NCBI GenBank assembly: GCA_005880805.1
Contig: VBFZ01000182.1
Span: 1-5,769 of the forward strand
DNA from: Chloroflexota bacterium
GTDB taxonomy: Bacteria; Chloroflexota; Limnocylindria; Limnocylindrales; CSP1-4
Direction: 5' to 3'
Length of the DNA: 5,769 nucleotides
In this document: positions 4,909 through 5,769 of the stretch, one piece after another
Layout: the number at the start of each line of letters is the position of its first letter
Numbering within the stretch: the first letter of the stretch is position 1
Notes under the pieces: model-generated
Seen by the model: only the letters and a program-made list of their open reading frames with translations
What the model was told of the DNA's origin: nothing
Database searches by the model: none
Program-made: the position numbers and the translations under genes

Positions 4909-5769
4909 TTACCGCATGATGGGTCGGTCGACCGTCTCCCCAACCCAATCGAGCGCGAGCAGGCCAGCGCCGACGACTCCCGCAGCCGCCCCGAGTCGGG
5001 ACGAGACGACCACCGGGTCCATCACGGGAAGTGCCGATTCCCGGGTCCCCGCTCCGATTGCTGCAAGGAATCGCTCACCCAACGCGATCGCGGCGCCTCC
5101 TCCGAGAACGACGACGTCCGGGTCGAGCGTATTGACCAGGGCGCCGAGCACCCGGCCGAGTCGACGACCTGCCGTCCGTGTAACGCGCGATGCGCACTCA
5201 CGGATCTGCCGGTCCTGCGCACCAAACGCTCGCACAACGTCTTCCAGGGTTGATGGTGCCGACCCGGATGCACCGGGGTCTGGCCCTCGGCGCAGGCAGG
5301 CATCGAAAGCCCGCGCGACTGCCGGGCCGCTGGCTTCGGCTTCGATGCAGCCCTGTTGGCCGCACGAGCATTTCGGGCCGCCCTGCCGCCATGGGATGTG
5401 GCCGATCGCGCCGGCGAACCCGTGCGCGCCGCCCAGAAGACGGCCGTCGATCGTGATGCCGCCACCGATTCCCGTGCCGACGGCGACGGTCAGGCAGACA
5501 CGACAACCGCGCCCCCCGCCCAGGCGTCCCTCTGCGACGCCCATCGCCTGGACGTCGTTGACAGCCGCACCTGGCAGCCCAAGCTCGCGCTCGAACGCCG
5601 CCTGAAGTTCGAGCCCGACCCAGCCTGGAAGCAAGTCCGTGGCTGCGACCACGCGTCCACTGGCTGAGTCGATCCAGCCTGCCGCGGCGATGCCGACGGC
5701 CGCCGCCTGCGCGCCGGCCGGGGCCCTGTCACGCACAGAGCGCGCAAGGTCGATGGCCCGCTTCAGGAC
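4909..5769 (-). CDS. ROK-family sugar kinase (glucokinase/ManNAc-kinase-like), N-terminus outside window
   Basis: ROK proteins phosphorylate hexoses or amino sugars with ATP in the cytoplasm; some are regulators with an N-terminal helix-turn-helix. The 286 visible residues start in the middle of the N-terminal lobe, at VLKRAIDLARS. The open frame runs to the window edge, so the DxGGT phosphate loop and about 50 or more residues are missing, and whether a DNA-binding domain precedes them cannot be seen. Visible motifs are the catalytic Asp72 (VNDVQA), VGTGIGGG (97-104), IGHIPW with His124, and CSCGQQGCIEAEASG with Cys134, Cys136 and Cys141. His124 and these cysteines form the ROK zinc site. 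LDPDVVVLGGG (215-225) is the second phosphate-binding strand. The Glu of the usual ExGH sugar-binding motif is Ala121. NDxQA and a non-Glu at this position recall E. coli NanK, so an amino-sugar substrate is possible. Family call firm, substrate not. Confidence 0.9.
   Translation of the reverse strand, partial: VLKRAIDLARSVRDRAPAGAQAAAVGIAAAGWIDSASGRVVAATDLLPGWVGLELQAAFERELGLPGAAVNDVQAMGVAEGRLGGGRGCRVCLTVAVGTGIGGGITIDGRLLGGAHGFAGAIGHIPWRQGGPKCSCGQQGCIEAEASGPAVARAFDACLRRGPDPGASGSAPSTLEDVVRAFGAQDRQIRECASRVTRTAGRRLGRVLGALVNTLDPDVVVLGGGAAIALGERFLAAIGAGTRESALPVMDPVVVSSRLGAAAGVVGAGLLALDWVGETVDRPIMR

Overview
This is a GC-rich bacterial window with densely packed genes, NNG/NNC-biased codons and occasional GTG initiation. 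The gene content is an imidazolonepropionase-like amidohydrolase, a Tat-exported vanadium haloperoxidase-type protein, a small CPNH thioredoxin-fold protein, a ROK sugar kinase and several small secreted proteins of unnamed families. It suggests a soil or freshwater chromosome from Chloroflexota (Limnocylindria-like) or a deep-branching Actinomycetota. That placement is an inference from gene style; there is no rRNA or other phylogenetic marker. I see no tRNA, CRISPR array, insertion sequence, integrase or phage gene.

Layout. (1) Positions 1-771, plus strand: the C-terminal part of an amidohydrolase that enters from the left edge. (2) Positions 818-5769: six genes on the minus strand, convergent with the first. 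In transcription order they are: a ROK-family kinase cut by the right edge (4909-5769); after a 208-bp gap, a small secreted protein (4197-4700); after 61 bp, a second secreted protein (3593-4135); after 81 bp holding a strong GC-rich hairpin, the haloperoxidase (1928-3511); after 37 bp, a thioredoxin-like protein (1555-1890); after 176 bp with another hairpin, a third secreted protein (818-1378).

Working together. Four of the six minus-strand products carry export signals (three Sec-type, one Tat-type), so the block from 818 to 4700 looks like a set of exported proteins. The first and last secreted proteins around the haloperoxidase (818-1378 and 3593-4135) are recognisably homologous to each other, which suggests duplication. 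A functional link between them, the haloperoxidase and the thioredoxin-like protein is possible but rests only on proximity. The ROK kinase and the amidohydrolase look like independent metabolic genes.

Novelty. I do not see a clear new defence, mobile or RNA system. The most notable items are the duplicated secreted family flanking an exported vanadium-peroxidase-type enzyme, a perfect 15-nt dyad abutting the start codon of the thioredoxin-like gene, two long-stem hairpins between genes, and a ROK kinase lacking the usual sugar-binding Glu.
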